The notes: generated by a model not told the origin, from the sequence alone. A stretch of DNA of 64,000 nucleotides from Pedobacter petrophilus (GCF_009674725.1 NZ_WKKH01000020.1:1-64000); one strand, 5' to 3'; positions 7,241 to 16,632 are shown, counted from the first letter of the stretch. Numbers and translations are program-made.

Positions 7241-9360
7241 AAAAGCGTACTTGCGCCCAGAAAATCATTAACAATCCTTAAAATTTCTCTTCCTAAATCT
7301 TTAGCATTTCCTATCCCTACACCCTTTATTGCCGCCAGTTGGTCAGCAGATTTTGGTGGTTTGGCTGCAACATTTAACAGTGCAAGATCTGATAAAACGG
7401 TGTGCTCCGGAACGTTGCGATCTTCGCTTACCTTCTTTCGCCAGGCCACCAGACTTTGATATAATTTTTGATTGATAATCTCCTTCGGAAGCACCGCTTT
7501 CGCTATGCTTGTTTTTTTAGGACGCTGATCGAACTGATTGGTAGCGGCCAGGTAAGTCTTTGTATATTCTTCAAGAGAAAACGGACTCCACGTAAATTTA
7601 AAAAGAGAAAATTTAACATTTAATGCATTGGCACAATTGCTCAGCGTAGCCAAAACCCTCTCAGATTGTTCATCGAGATAAATATTCAGTCCAGCAAATT
7701 TGCCAATCTCATTAATTACCGTCTCCAGTTTTGGAACAAAATATTTTGAAGCCTTGGCCAGTCGTTCTAAAAATATTTCATCATGATCCAGATTTGTATT
7801 TTTATTTATTTTAGCAAGTTCCTGGTCTTTAAACTTTTTGGCAACCCGAATAATGTCTTTTTCTAAAAGTTCCGTAACAGCCGTTTGCAAGTTATTTAAG
7901 GCCGCGTTTTCATCATTTGCCCTAAATTTCGAAACCTTTAAAATTTTCCAATATGCTTCGATCGCACTGAAATCAAATAAGTCATCGGCGAGGTTCCACG
8001 CATACTGTTTTTGGAAAGATGCTAAATCATCATTAGCTGGTTTTTTGCTTACTGCTGCTGCCGTAAAAGCAATAATCCGCTTATCCGTCATAATGTTTTC
8101 CATTTTAACGGGAGATTTTAAAAGCAATCCCTCCAAACTTTTACACCGGCTCAACGCCACGTAAGCCTGGCCATGCGTAAAAGAAGAACTAATGTCTACA
8201 ATCGCTTTTTCGAAAGTTAAACCCTGACTTTTATGAATCGTAATTGCCCAGGCAAGTTTAAAAGGATATTGAGCGAAGGTGCCGGTATTGGTTTCATTAA
8301 TTTTATTCTCCTCCTGGTCTAACGCGTATTTAACGTTTTGCCACTCTTCCCGTTCTACCTCAAAAGCCTCACTGTCATCTAAAAACTGCACCCGAACGCT
8401 ATCATTTTCAATCCCCACTACTTTTGCAGCTTTTCCATTGTAATAAAGTTTTTTCCCTGATGAATCATTTTTGATAAACATCACCTGGGCACCAACTTTT
8501 AAGTGGAGCACATCGTCAACCGGATAAGCATCTTTAGGGAAATCGCCGGTGATTTTTGCATGGAAAGCATGGGTTTTTCCGGCCAGTTTTTCCAGGCATT
8601 CGGTATTGATCTGGCCAACCAGATGATTATGCGTAGTTAAAGTAATGTAATCTTCTTTCCAGGCATCAGCAAGTGTAGGGTCGTAGTGTTCGTTTAACTG
8701 ATCGAGAAGGGCAGGAGTGAGTGTATTTTCCCTGATCCTGTTTAAGATATCTAAAAATAACGGATCAGACTGGCGATAAACCTTTTCGAGTTCGAAGGTT
8801 ACGAGCGAAATCTTTTTCAGAATTAAGCTATCAAAGAAATAAGGGCTGAGGTAATAATCTTTAAGGATATGCCAGGCATCATGCGCAATTGGCGAGAGCT
8901 GGTAAAGATCCCCGATCATCAACACCTGTACACCACCAAAGGGCAAGTTTGAGGCTTTCACGTTTCTGAGTGTCTGATCAATAAAATCGAGCATATCTGC
9001 CCTTACCATACTAATTTCATCGATAATGAGCAGCTCCAGACATTTCAGTAATTTGATTTTATCCTCAGAATATTTTAAATCCTTTGCCGGTTCGCCAGCC
9101 TGCTGCACTGGAATAATCGGCCCGAACGGCATTTGAAAAAACGAATGAATGGTTACCCCGCCGGCATTTATGGCCGCTACTGCAGTAGGTGCAACTACCG
9201 CGAAGTTCTTGGCAGTTGTTTCTTTAATTTTACGAAGTAGCGTTGTTTTTCCCGTACCTGCCTTACCCGTTAGAAAAATGGGCTGATTGGTAAATTTGAT
9301 AAAATCGAGGATGAGCTGGTGGTCTTGATTCGAATTTTCTGAATGATTATTGGTATGCAT
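7237..9360 (-). CDS. PIF1-like SF1B DNA helicase with C-terminal HRDC-type domain
   Basis: A 707-residue ATP-dependent helicase. Walker A is TGKAGTGKTT at residues 31-40, Walker B IIDE at 112-115, and the SF1 motif III-like GDLYQLSP at 150-157. A late HKSQGLTFEKA motif (about residue 377), followed by VALSRC, is the UvrD_C_2-type motif V/VI region of PIF1/RecD2 helicases. Residues about 625-700 resemble an HRDC domain with a helix-hairpin-like KGVGIGNAKDLG. The likely role is 5'-3' unwinding in replication or repair. The gene is transcribed alone, and its start at 9360 is well placed. The first residues are polar, with no targeting signal. Confidence 0.85.
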   Translation of the reverse strand: MHTNNHSENSNQDHQLILDFIKFTNQPIFLTGKAGTGKTTLLRKIKETTAKNFAVVAPTAVAAINAGGVTIHSFFQMPFGPIIPVQQAGEPAKDLKYSEDKIKLLKCLELLIIDEISMVRADMLDFIDQTLRNVKASNLPFGGVQVLMIGDLYQLSPIAHDAWHILKDYYLSPYFFDSLILKKISLVTFELEKVYRQSDPLFLDILNRIRENTLTPALLDQLNEHYDPTLADAWKEDYITLTTHNHLVGQINTECLEKLAGKTHAFHAKITGDFPKDAYPVDDVLHLKVGAQVMFIKNDSSGKKLYYNGKAAKVVGIENDSVRVQFLDDSEAFEVEREEWQNVKYALDQEENKINETNTGTFAQYPFKLAWAITIHKSQGLTFEKAIVDISSSFTHGQAYVALSRCKSLEGLLLKSPVKMENIMTDKRIIAFTAAAVSKKPANDDLASFQKQYAWNLADDLFDFSAIEAYWKILKVSKFRANDENAALNNLQTAVTELLEKDIIRVAKKFKDQELAKINKNTNLDHDEIFLERLAKASKYFVPKLETVINEIGKFAGLNIYLDEQSERVLATLSNCANALNVKFSLFKFTWSPFSLEEYTKTYLAATNQFDQRPKKTSIAKAVLPKEIINQKLYQSLVAWRKKVSEDRNVPEHTVLSDLALLNVAAKPPKSADQLAAIKGVGIGNAKDLGREILRIVNDFLGASTLF

Positions 9361-9409
9361 CTTTACTTACTGATCTCCTTAAAAAAGCCTTCGCTTAGCT
9401 TTTGCAAAG

Positions 9410-9559
9410 ATGCATAGAATTGAGCTGATCCAGATGCTGTTTAACGGAGATGTTATTCACAATTGGAAGATTTTAGGGTGCAGATGGAATGGTGAGTTGA
9501 ATGATTTCTGGATTAGCAGATTTATCAGCCGGTTCCCATCGGGTAATAAAATATGGTAC
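9410..9559 (+). CDS. Possible 49-50 residue small ORF
   Basis: A short frame from ATG at 9410 to a TGA near 9557, aromatic- and Arg-rich, in the space between the divergent helicase and the CoiA operon. No ribosome-binding site or family is evident. It may be chance. I list it because a perfect hairpin terminator lies about 100 bp downstream with no other gene to serve. Confidence 0.18.
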
Positions 9560-9650
9560 TGACCTGTTAGTCCAGGCAGGGTGTTTTTCCTCATCGGTTC
9601 CTGATTTCAATTTAAAAAGGAGCTTTCAGATTTAAAAATCAATTGTTGCC

Positions 9651-9696
9651 TAAAAAAATCATCCTGTATCTGATTGACTTACAGGATGATTTTTCA
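9651..9696 (+). terminator. Perfect hairpin without an obvious upstream gene
   Basis: The 15-bp perfect inverted repeat aaaaatcatcctgta / tacaggatgattttt is A-flanked and T-flanked, like a bidirectional terminator. Only the weak small ORF at 9410 lies upstream on the + strand. Confidence 0.6.
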
Positions 9697-9733
9697 AAAT
9701 GACATTCAGCTAAAAAAAATAACAGATAATATT

Positions 9734-9764
9734 TTTGTTTGCTAATTATTTTAGTATAAATTTG
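9734..9764 (+). promoter_or_regulatory. Bacteroidota sigma-A promoter
   Basis: TTTG at 9734-9737, exactly 19 nt, then TAAATTTG at 9757-9764: a full match to the known Bacteroidota consensus TTTG-N19-TAnnTTTG. The predicted start near 9771 would give a leader of about 30 nt before the ATG at 9801. Confidence 0.75.
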
Positions 9765-9800
9765 TTTGTCTCTCATGGAGATTATATTGATTAGTTAGCG

Positions 9801-10154
9801 ATGAAAGCAGATTTTTGCTTTCGAAGAATAGGGAATAATATGACTGTTACGGTTTTAGCGATATTAGAAACAGATTTTCGACCAGATCTTTCACTGGGTA
9901 AGATTATGAATGAGCGACTTCGGATAGCTGCAGACGATTTACGCGATATTCATTTACAGGCGTTGGAAACTGTTGGTCAACGTAATGATGATTTAGTGGT
10001 CTACATTAGCTATAACCCAAAATATAAAATCAGGTGGCGCATTGTAAATGATGTGCCAGAAGAAATTGAACATTTTGTTGGTCGCGTGTGTGGAGATTTA
10101 GGTTATATCCAATGGAAAACCGCTGTAATGAATATTTTTAAAGGAAACGAATAG
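9801..10154 (+). CDS. Hypothetical protein upstream of the CoiA-like gene
   Basis: A 117-residue soluble protein starting at 9801 (ATG), with an alternative ATG at 9840. The well-placed promoter favours 9801. The sequence looks like a compact alpha/beta domain with conserved-looking Tyr/Trp residues near the C-terminus. No family recognised. It is 12 bp upstream of the CoiA-like gene and almost certainly co-transcribed, so a shared DNA-uptake or DNA-processing role is a reasonable guess but not shown. Confidence 0.55.
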   Translation: MKADFCFRRIGNNMTVTVLAILETDFRPDLSLGKIMNERLRIAADDLRDIHLQALETVGQRNDDLVVYISYNPKYKIRWRIVNDVPEEIEHFVGRVCGDLGYIQWKTAVMNIFKGNE

Positions 10155-10166
10155 TAATTCTTTCGA

Positions 10167-10913
10167 ATGCAGTATGCATTATTAAATGGGGATAAAACAG
10201 CGGCATTGAAAGGTGCTCATGGCATCTGCATCGGTTGCGGAAAAAAAGTAATTGCCAAATGCGGTGCTGTAAAAATCCATCATTGGGCGCATAGCATTGC
10301 TGCCAAATGTGATTCCTGGTGGGAAAATGAAACCATTTGGCACAGGGAGTGGAAAGAGCAATTTCCAGTTGATTTTCGTGAAGTGAACTTTTTTGATGAT
10401 CACCTTCGGGAATACCACCGTGCAGACGTTCATACAACTGCCGGTATTACCATTGAATTTCAAAATTCTCCAATTACGTTACCCGAACTCCAGGCACGTG
10501 AAGCCTTTTATCCTAAATTAATCTGGGTTGTTAATGGCTTAAAGTTTAAAGGCTTTAAGGTCTTAAAAGCACTACCACATCCAAATCATCCGGCTTTAGA
10601 AAACTATGAGTTTCGCAATTCTGAACACCTTTCTATGATTCGGAAGATCGATGCACTTCGTCAAAACGCAAATGCTGAAGTGCTTAACTTCTATCATCAG
10701 GATTTAAAAACCATTCCAATTACCTCAGAATTTTATGCTTTCAGCTGGCGAAACCCACATCAGGCCTGGCTTAATGTCGTCTGTCCTGTTTTTATTGACT
10801 TTGGCGGGCACTTCTTATATCGCCTGCGAACGCGTTATCAGGTTTCTGAAAATTATAGTTATTTGCAGATGGTTTCTAAAAAGTCGTTCCTGGCAAAATA
10901 TGCTAATTCTTAG
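10167..10913 (+). CDS. Competence protein CoiA-like nuclease
   Basis: A 248-residue protein with the CoiA-family layout. It has an N-terminal zinc-finger-like segment (C21-x2-C24, HHWAH at 38-42). A PD-(D/E)xK-type nuclease core follows: Trp-rich WHREWKEQFP (58-67), RAD with Asp87 at 85-87, and the E-x-Q signature IEFQ with Glu97 at 96-99. Then comes REAFYPKLIWVV. In Firmicutes CoiA acts on incoming single-stranded DNA during transformation. In Bacteroidota the role is less clear. It is second in a two-gene operon with the preceding hypothetical gene. Confidence 0.78.
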   Translation: MQYALLNGDKTAALKGAHGICIGCGKKVIAKCGAVKIHHWAHSIAAKCDSWWENETIWHREWKEQFPVDFREVNFFDDHLREYHRADVHTTAGITIEFQNSPITLPELQAREAFYPKLIWVVNGLKFKGFKVLKALPHPNHPALENYEFRNSEHLSMIRKIDALRQNANAEVLNFYHQDLKTIPITSEFYAFSWRNPHQAWLNVVCPVFIDFGGHFLYRLRTRYQVSENYSYLQMVSKKSFLAKYANS

Positions 10914-11034
10914 CTTTCGTGAACATTGTTTCTGTTTGTAGCCGGATTATCATAATTTTTCGAACTCAAACCATCAGGAATTGCCATCGTTAATTAGCCA
11001 TAGAATCTTTTCTTTTAAAATAAAAAAAATAGAA

Positions 11035-11874
11035 ATGGCAAGTACAAATTTAACATTCAAAATTGGCGATATCGAGATTAACCGTTTAGGCTATGGTGCG
11101 ATGCAATTAACCGGGCATGGTGTTTTTGGCGAGGTGGAAGACCGGGAAAATGCCAAAAAAGTTTTACAAACTGCAGTGGAGAACGGTGTCAACTTTATCG
11201 ATACCGCAGAAGCTTATGGTCCGAAGTTTAATGAATCACTAATTGCAGAAGCCTTACATCCGTATCGTTCAGGTTTATTGATTGCAACCAAAGGTGGCTT
11301 TGACAGAACTGGCCCAAATAAATGGGTACCTAACGGGAGCCCGGAAAAAATACGTGCTGATATTGAAGGCAGCCTGGAAAGATTGAAAGTAGAGCAGATC
11401 GATCTATGGCAGTTGCACAGAATTGATCCTAATGTTGATGTGGAGAAAACGCTTGAGCCGATAATTGAAGCTGTAAAATCTGGGAAGATTAAACATGTAG
11501 GTTTATCGGAAGTTAACATAGAGCAAATTAAAAAAGTGCAGAACATTTTACCAATTGCTTCGGTACAAAATATGTATAACCTGGTAGATCGAAACTGGGA
11601 AGAGGTACTTGATTATTCTGCAGAACAAGGTCTGGCATTTATTCCATGGTTTCCTTTGGCTTCAGGACCAGCTAAACTGGAGGAGAAAATCAAATCGATC
11701 GCAGCAGCGCATGAAGCAACTACATCTCAAATTGCCTTAGCCTGGTTGCTCAAAAGATCACCAAATATTTTGCTGATCCCGGGTACGAAATCAGTTGCTC
11801 ACCTGGAAGAAAACCTGAAAGCAGCAACAATTGAATTATCAGATAAAGAGTTTGAAACCCTTTCTCAACAATAA
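11035..11874 (+). CDS. Aldo/keto reductase
   Basis: A 279-residue NADPH-dependent aldo/keto reductase. The start chosen is ATG 11035; an upstream in-frame TTG at 10981 would add 18 non-family residues. The catalytic tetrad is visible: Asp56 and Tyr61 in FIDTAEAYG, Lys86 in ATKGG, His128 in QLHRI. The C-terminal LIPGTKS cofactor motif is present. The substrate cannot be read from the sequence. The gene stands alone, with a terminator-like hairpin about 65 bp after the stop. Confidence 0.85.
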   Translation: MASTNLTFKIGDIEINRLGYGAMQLTGHGVFGEVEDRENAKKVLQTAVENGVNFIDTAEAYGPKFNESLIAEALHPYRSGLLIATKGGFDRTGPNKWVPNGSPEKIRADIEGSLERLKVEQIDLWQLHRIDPNVDVEKTLEPIIEAVKSGKIKHVGLSEVNIEQIKKVQNILPIASVQNMYNLVDRNWEEVLDYSAEQGLAFIPWFPLASGPAKLEEKIKSIAAAHEATTSQIALAWLLKRSPNILLIPGTKSVAHLEENLKAATIELSDKEFETLSQQ

Positions 11875-11940
11875 TTGGTTATAGAAAAACCGGAATGATT
11901 TTTAGAACGTCCAGCTAAATAATAGCTGAGCATATTAGCT

Positions 11941-11976
11941 AAAGCCTGAGAAATGATCATTTTTCGGGCTTTTTTA
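11941..11976 (+). terminator. Terminator after the aldo/keto reductase gene
   Basis: The stem aaagcctgagaaatgat / atcatttttcgggcttt has a few G-U pairs and is followed by a T run. Confidence 0.65.
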
Positions 11977-12164
11977 TGGATTGAGTTTTTGGTTATTCGT
12001 GTGTTTACAGTCTAGAAGAATACCAAAATTAAACGCTTTGCTACAATTAGAAAATGGATAACTGTTTGTACTTAGTGGAAAGACCAAATGTAACTTTGTA
12101 AGTCAGGTAAATAAAAAGCGAAAACTTTTCGATAAAATTGATCTTTAAAATCTGATCTTTAGTT

Positions 12165-12617
12165 ATGAGAAAAATTATAATTACCTCACTTTTTCTGTTT
12201 TCAATTCTTTGCTTTCAAAAATCTATGGCACAGCAAACCCCGGCAGTTTTAAATCACATTGCTGTCTATGTTACCGATTTAGGTAAATCAACCGCATTTT
12301 ATGGAGGTGTTTTTGGCTTTAAAGAGATTGCGGAACCGTTTAAAGATGGCAAACACACCTGGTTTTCTTTGGGCAATGCAGGTGCATTACACCTGATTCA
12401 AGGAGCAAAAAGTACGCAAAAGTTCGATAAGAACGAACACCTTTGTTTCAGCGTTCCATCTATTGAAGCCTTCATTAAAAATCTGACGAGCAAGAATATC
12501 CCATTTGAAGATTGGGCAGGCAAGGCCGGCGCGATTACTACACGGGTAGATGGTGTAAAACAGATTTATTTCCAGGATCCAGATGGGCATTGGCTCGAAA
12601 CTAATGATATGAAATAA
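12165..12617 (+). CDS. Exported VOC-superfamily (glyoxalase-like) protein
   Basis: A 150-residue protein. The signal peptide spans residues 1 to about 22 (ends SMAQ). It has one beta-alpha-beta-beta-beta VOC unit pair with metal-ligand-like residues: His in LNHIAVYV (about 32), His in ALHLIQG (about 76), His in HLCFSV (about 92), Glu in HWLETND (about 145). The FQDPDGHWLE ending is characteristic of glyoxalase I or fosfomycin-resistance-like proteins. Export to the periplasm is unusual for glyoxalases, so lactoylglutathione chemistry is not assumed. Confidence 0.75.
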   Translation: MRKIIITSLFLFSILCFQKSMAQQTPAVLNHIAVYVTDLGKSTAFYGGVFGFKEIAEPFKDGKHTWFSLGNAGALHLIQGAKSTQKFDKNEHLCFSVPSIEAFIKNLTSKNIPFEDWAGKAGAITTRVDGVKQIYFQDPDGHWLETNDMK

Positions 12618-12676
12618 CCCCTTATGTTGCTTGCTCAATTTAGATTTTTTGATTTTTCAATATTCACATACGCGAT

Positions 12677-13825
12677 ATGATTCATCCCAACTTCTCAAAA
12701 ACGTTCACCATTCTTGTTATTTTTCTTCTACAGTTTTGCGTTGCAAAAGCGCAATATGAAGCAGCAGAAGCAGACTTTAAAAAAGTTATGGAGAAATTTA
12801 ATGCTGTTGGTGCTTCAGTTGCTGTGGTTAAGGAAGGGAAAATCGTTTACACACATTCTTTCGGATGGAAAGACCTGGAAAATCAAACGCCATTAACAGA
12901 TGCTGATATTTTTCGCATTGCATCCATTTCTAAATCTTTCTCCGCTACCTCAATTTTGCAGTTGGTTGAATCTGGCAAGTTATCTTTAGAAGATGATTTC
13001 GGAGATTTAGTTGGATTCAGAATAAGAAATCCTAAGTTTCCCGATCGGAAAATTACACTGAAAATGGCGCTTTCACATACTTCCAGCCTGAATGATAGTC
13101 AGGGCTACCTCAATCTGGATTTGATTAATCCAGATAAAAATCCTGATTATGCGAAGTGTTATAATGATTATGAGCCAGGAAAAGGATATCAGTATTGTAA
13201 CCTAAATTTCAACCTCATCGGAACAATTATTGAAAAAAAATCCGGTGAACGTTTCGATCGATATGTTGAAAATCATATCCTAAAACCACTTAACCTGTAT
13301 GGCGGCTATTGTGTCGATTCTTTAGATAGCACCCGGTTTGTGAAGCTATATGAATATCATGCAGATACGAAAAATTTTAGCCCGTCGCCAGCTGCCTATG
13401 CGCCACGCCGCGAAGAAATAAAAAATTATGTAATGGGTTATAGTACGCCAATCTTTTCGCCAACCGGCGGCATGAAGATTTCGGCAACAGATCTGGCTAA
13501 ATACATGATCATGCACATGAATTATGGTGCCGGGAATGGTGTTAAAATCATTTCCAAAAAGCATGCTAAGCTAATGCAAACCAAAATTACTGAGGAAGAA
13601 GAATATGGTTTAGCCCTTAGACAAGCCAGTAATTTAATTCCAGATGTAAAGCTTGTCGGCCATACCGGATCAGCTTATGGATTATACAGTACCCTGTTTT
13701 TTAACCCCAAAAAAAAGTTTGGTTTTGTGATAATCACCAACGGGATTAATGCAACTTATACCGGCGATTTCCCCGATTTTACCAGAGCAGCCATAAATAC
13801 TTTGTATGAGCATTTCATGAAATAG
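12677..13825 (+). CDS. Serine hydrolase, class C beta-lactamase / esterase-like
   Basis: A 382-residue exported enzyme (signal peptide 1-25, ending AKAQ). It has the penicillin-binding fold motifs S84-I-S-K87 (SxxK), Tyr173-Cys174-Asn175 (YxN) and a late HTG (about residue 335, VGHTGSAYG). These are the three active-site boxes of class C beta-lactamases, D-aminopeptidases and EstB esterases. The sequence cannot say whether it cleaves beta-lactams, peptides or esters. It is 60 bp downstream of the VOC gene and may share its transcript. Confidence 0.8.
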   Translation: MIHPNFSKTFTILVIFLLQFCVAKAQYEAAEADFKKVMEKFNAVGASVAVVKEGKIVYTHSFGWKDLENQTPLTDADIFRIASISKSFSATSILQLVESGKLSLEDDFGDLVGFRIRNPKFPDRKITLKMALSHTSSLNDSQGYLNLDLINPDKNPDYAKCYNDYEPGKGYQYCNLNFNLIGTIIEKKSGERFDRYVENHILKPLNLYGGYCVDSLDSTRFVKLYEYHADTKNFSPSPAAYAPRREEIKNYVMGYSTPIFSPTGGMKISATDLAKYMIMHMNYGAGNGVKIISKKHAKLMQTKITEEEEYGLALRQASNLIPDVKLVGHTGSAYGLYSTLFFNPKKKFGFVIITNGINATYTGDFPDFTRAAINTLYEHFMK

Positions 13826-14034
13826 ACGGCCTTTTCAGTACTTATAGCGCATATTTTCTGTTTAATTCAGGCCACTTAAACTCCGCCTTTCGTTTGCTAA
13901 TTCATTTTTGTTAAAACTTTTAGTCGCTCATTCCTCTTTTAAATAAGTTGATGATGGAAATTATTTGAAAATTTTAAATAGTTCTGACATCAGTGATACC
14001 ATTATTTTATACACACCAAACTTAATTAAATATA

Positions 14035-16164
14035 ATGCCCGAACTTTTACAGTTTCCAGGAGAAGCATATCCATTAGGTGCCACATGGGATGGTAAAGGA
14101 GTTAATTTTGCAATCTTTGCGGAAAATGCCACAACAGTTGAACTTTGCTTTTACGATAGCGAACACGCAGATAACGAAACACATAGAATAACAATTTTAG
14201 AAAGATCTCACGAAATCTGGCACGCCTATATTCCGGATCTTAAACCGGGGCAGCTTTATGGTTACCGTGTACATGGACCCTATGAACCTGAAAATGGCTG
14301 TAGGTTTAATGCAAATAAAGTGCTGCTTGATCCTTATGCAAAAGCAATTGCGGGCAATATCAGGTGGGATGATTCCCTTTTTGGATATAAACTTGGCGAT
14401 CCGCTTATGGATTTGAGTTTTAGCGAAAGTGATAACACCGCATTTATCCCTAAATCGGTAGTGATTGATCCGGAATACGACTGGACTGGTGATGTTCATC
14501 CAAAAACTGATTACCACGAGACCGTAATTTATGAAATGCATGTAAAGGGTTTCACTAAAACCCATCCGGATATTCCGGAAAACATACGTGGAACTTACGC
14601 AGGGCTTGCCCATCCGGCCGCCATAGATTACCTCAAAAAACTTGGAGTAACCGCAGTAGAATTGATGCCCGTACATCAGTTCATTTCCGATCACCATTTG
14701 CAGGAAAAAGGACTGACCAATTATTGGGGTTATAATACCATTGGATTTTTCTCGCCAGATTCTCGTTATGCTTCTTCTGATGTGCGTGGCGGACAAGTGA
14801 ATGAGTTCAAGGATATGGTTAAAGCCCTGCACGCATCAGGTATTGAAGTGATTTTAGACGTCGTTTATAATCATACCGGGGAGGGAAATGAGTTTGGTCC
14901 AACCTTGTCTTTCAAGGGAATTGATAACAGTTCTTATTACCGTTTAGAAGAAAACAAACGGTACTATACAGATTATACAGGCACAGGAAATACCTTAAAT
15001 TCGATGCTTCCAAATGTGCTTCGCTTTATGATGGACAGCCTGCGCTATTGGATTTTAGAAATGCATGTAGATGGATTTCGTTTCGATCTCGCCTCTACAT
15101 TGGCCAGGGAGCTCCATGAGGTGAATCGGTTAAGTGCGTTTTTTGATATTATTCATCAGGATCCGGTAATTTCTCAGGTAAAACTGATTGCAGAACCATG
15201 GGATGTTGGTGATGGTGGTTATCAGGTCGGTAAATTTCCGGCGGGATGGGCCGAATGGAACGGCATGTACCGTGATGTAATGCGCGATTACTGGCGTGGA
15301 AACCCAAATATGCTGGGCGAATTTGCGCAACGCTTTTTAGGAAGCCCAGATCTATATCAGGACGATTACCGCAGACCAACAGCCAGTATAAATTTTATTA
15401 CTGCTCATGATGGCTTTTCCCTTCAGGATTTAGTTTCTTATAACGAAAAACACAATGAAGCTAATCTGGACGATAACACGGATGGCGAAGACCATAACCG
15501 ATCTTGGAATTGTGGGGCAGAAGGTGAAACCGATGAGGTAGAGATTCTGAGTCTTCGCCAGCAACAAAAAAGAAATTTTCTTGCCACCCTGTTTTTATCG
15601 CAAGGTATTCCCATGCTGGTTTCGGGTGATGAATTGGGTAAAACGCAAAAAGGGAATAACAATACCTATTGTCAGGATAATGAATTATCATGGTTGGATT
15701 GGGCTGCGGTGGATGAATCGCTTTTGTATTTCACACAACAGTTGATTCAGCTTCGCTTAAACCACCCAAGTTTAAGAAGAAGAAAATGGTTTAACGGACA
15801 GGAAGTTGGCGATGACGGCGTGAAAGATATTGCCTGGTTTACACCTGACGGTAACCCGATGAAAGGTTATAACTGGGAAAGCGACTTTGCCCGTTCTATC
15901 GGAATTTATTTCCATGGTGAGGGAATACAAAGTAAAGGCCCAATGGGTGAAGATATTCTGGATAACCACTTCTTCATTATTTTTAACGCACATTATGAGG
16001 GCTTGAATTACAAATTGCCTAAAGAAGATTATGCGAAAAAATGGAGAAAGGTATTGGATACGGCCAGTGGAGAGATCTCGGCAAATGATTTATCCCTTTA
16101 CGAAGCTGCAGAAACGCTAATTGTTGGTGGAAGATCGATATTGGTACTGAAATCAGAGGAATAA
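14035..16164 (+). CDS. glgX: Glycogen debranching enzyme GlgX
   Basis: A 709-residue GH13 (subfamily 11-like) alpha-1,6-glucosidase. It has an N-terminal CBM48-like domain (residues 1 to about 125, GVNFAIFAENAT). The (beta/alpha)8 barrel carries the family boxes DVVYNHT (about 280), DGFRFDLA with the nucleophile Asp near 350, AEPWD with the acid Glu near 387, and TAHDG near 459 with the transition-state Asp. It would trim limit dextrins from phosphorylase-treated glycogen in the cytoplasm. No other glycogen gene lies in the window. A bidirectional terminator follows at once. Confidence 0.92.
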   Translation: MPELLQFPGEAYPLGATWDGKGVNFAIFAENATTVELCFYDSEHADNETHRITILERSHEIWHAYIPDLKPGQLYGYRVHGPYEPENGCRFNANKVLLDPYAKAIAGNIRWDDSLFGYKLGDPLMDLSFSESDNTAFIPKSVVIDPEYDWTGDVHPKTDYHETVIYEMHVKGFTKTHPDIPENIRGTYAGLAHPAAIDYLKKLGVTAVELMPVHQFISDHHLQEKGLTNYWGYNTIGFFSPDSRYASSDVRGGQVNEFKDMVKALHASGIEVILDVVYNHTGEGNEFGPTLSFKGIDNSSYYRLEENKRYYTDYTGTGNTLNSMLPNVLRFMMDSLRYWILEMHVDGFRFDLASTLARELHEVNRLSAFFDIIHQDPVISQVKLIAEPWDVGDGGYQVGKFPAGWAEWNGMYRDVMRDYWRGNPNMLGEFAQRFLGSPDLYQDDYRRPTASINFITAHDGFSLQDLVSYNEKHNEANLDDNTDGEDHNRSWNCGAEGETDEVEILSLRQQQKRNFLATLFLSQGIPMLVSGDELGKTQKGNNNTYCQDNELSWLDWAAVDESLLYFTQQLIQLRLNHPSLRRRKWFNGQEVGDDGVKDIAWFTPDGNPMKGYNWESDFARSIGIYFHGEGIQSKGPMGEDILDNHFFIIFNAHYEGLNYKLPKEDYAKKWRKVLDTASGEISANDLSLYEAAETLIVGGRSILVLKSEE

Positions 16165-16197
16165 AAAAAAACAGGTTTTCAAAAACCTGTTTTTTTA
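16163..16197. terminator. Bidirectional terminator after glgX
   Basis: The near-perfect hairpin aaaaaacaggtttt / aaaacctgtttttt has a short loop. It lies between glgX and the convergent small gene ending at 16204. Confidence 0.85.
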
Positions 16198-16203
16198 AAG
16201 CAA

Positions 16204-16380
16204 TTAAAGCAAATTGGCTAATCCGTTTTTTGGGTACGAAAAAGTTAGTATTCTAATCATAGCTTTTGGATGCGTGATGGCATCGGCCTTAGTTTTGTTA
16301 TTAAAAGCTGTACCCTGAACAGGTAAGTCGATTAATTGGTTATCACTGGCAATTTTAATGGTCTCGTTTTCACCGCTCAT
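16204..16380 (-). CDS. Small hypothetical protein, 58 residues, downstream of a DUF3606 gene
   Basis: An ATG (16380) to TAA (16204) frame of 58 residues, beginning MSGENETIKIASDNQ. A purine-rich aagagaat stretch precedes the ATG. It lies 30 bp after the DUF3606 gene on the same strand and ends 7 bp before a bidirectional terminator, so it fits as the second gene of a small operon. No family is recognised. The basic C-terminal half (THPKAMIRILTF) carries no membrane helix. Confidence 0.5.
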   Translation of the reverse strand: MSGENETIKIASDNQLIDLPVQGTAFNNKTKADAITHPKAMIRILTFSYPKNGLANLL

Positions 16381-16410
16381 ATTATTCTCTTCAACGATTG
16401 TGATTTATTT

Positions 16411-16632
16411 TTAGGCATTTAAAAAGCGCTGGTAGGTACTTGCCGACTTAATTTTTTCCATTCTCAGATAGTCTTTCAATTTTGAAAATTCCATGCTTTG
16501 AACGGCTTTTATAGTCGATTTTAATTTTTCGCAACTTACACCAAGGCGTGTTGCCCAGTAATTGCGATCTTGTTCATCAGAAATGTCGATTAACTCTTTG
16601 CGAGCTGTGGTCGAAATGTTTTTAGTTTCCAT
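16411..16632 (-). CDS. DUF3606 domain protein
   Basis: A 73-residue protein with the DUF3606 pattern: an acidic IDISDEQDRNYWATRLGVS stretch at about residues 15-33, followed by KLKSTIKAVQSM. It is a small helical, probably HTH-like domain common in Bacteroidota and Proteobacteria, of unknown role. It is the first gene of a two-gene minus-strand operon with the 58-residue ORF. Confidence 0.7.
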   Translation of the reverse strand: METKNISTTARKELIDISDEQDRNYWATRLGVSCEKLKSTIKAVQSMEFSKLKDYLRMEKIKSASTYQRFLNA

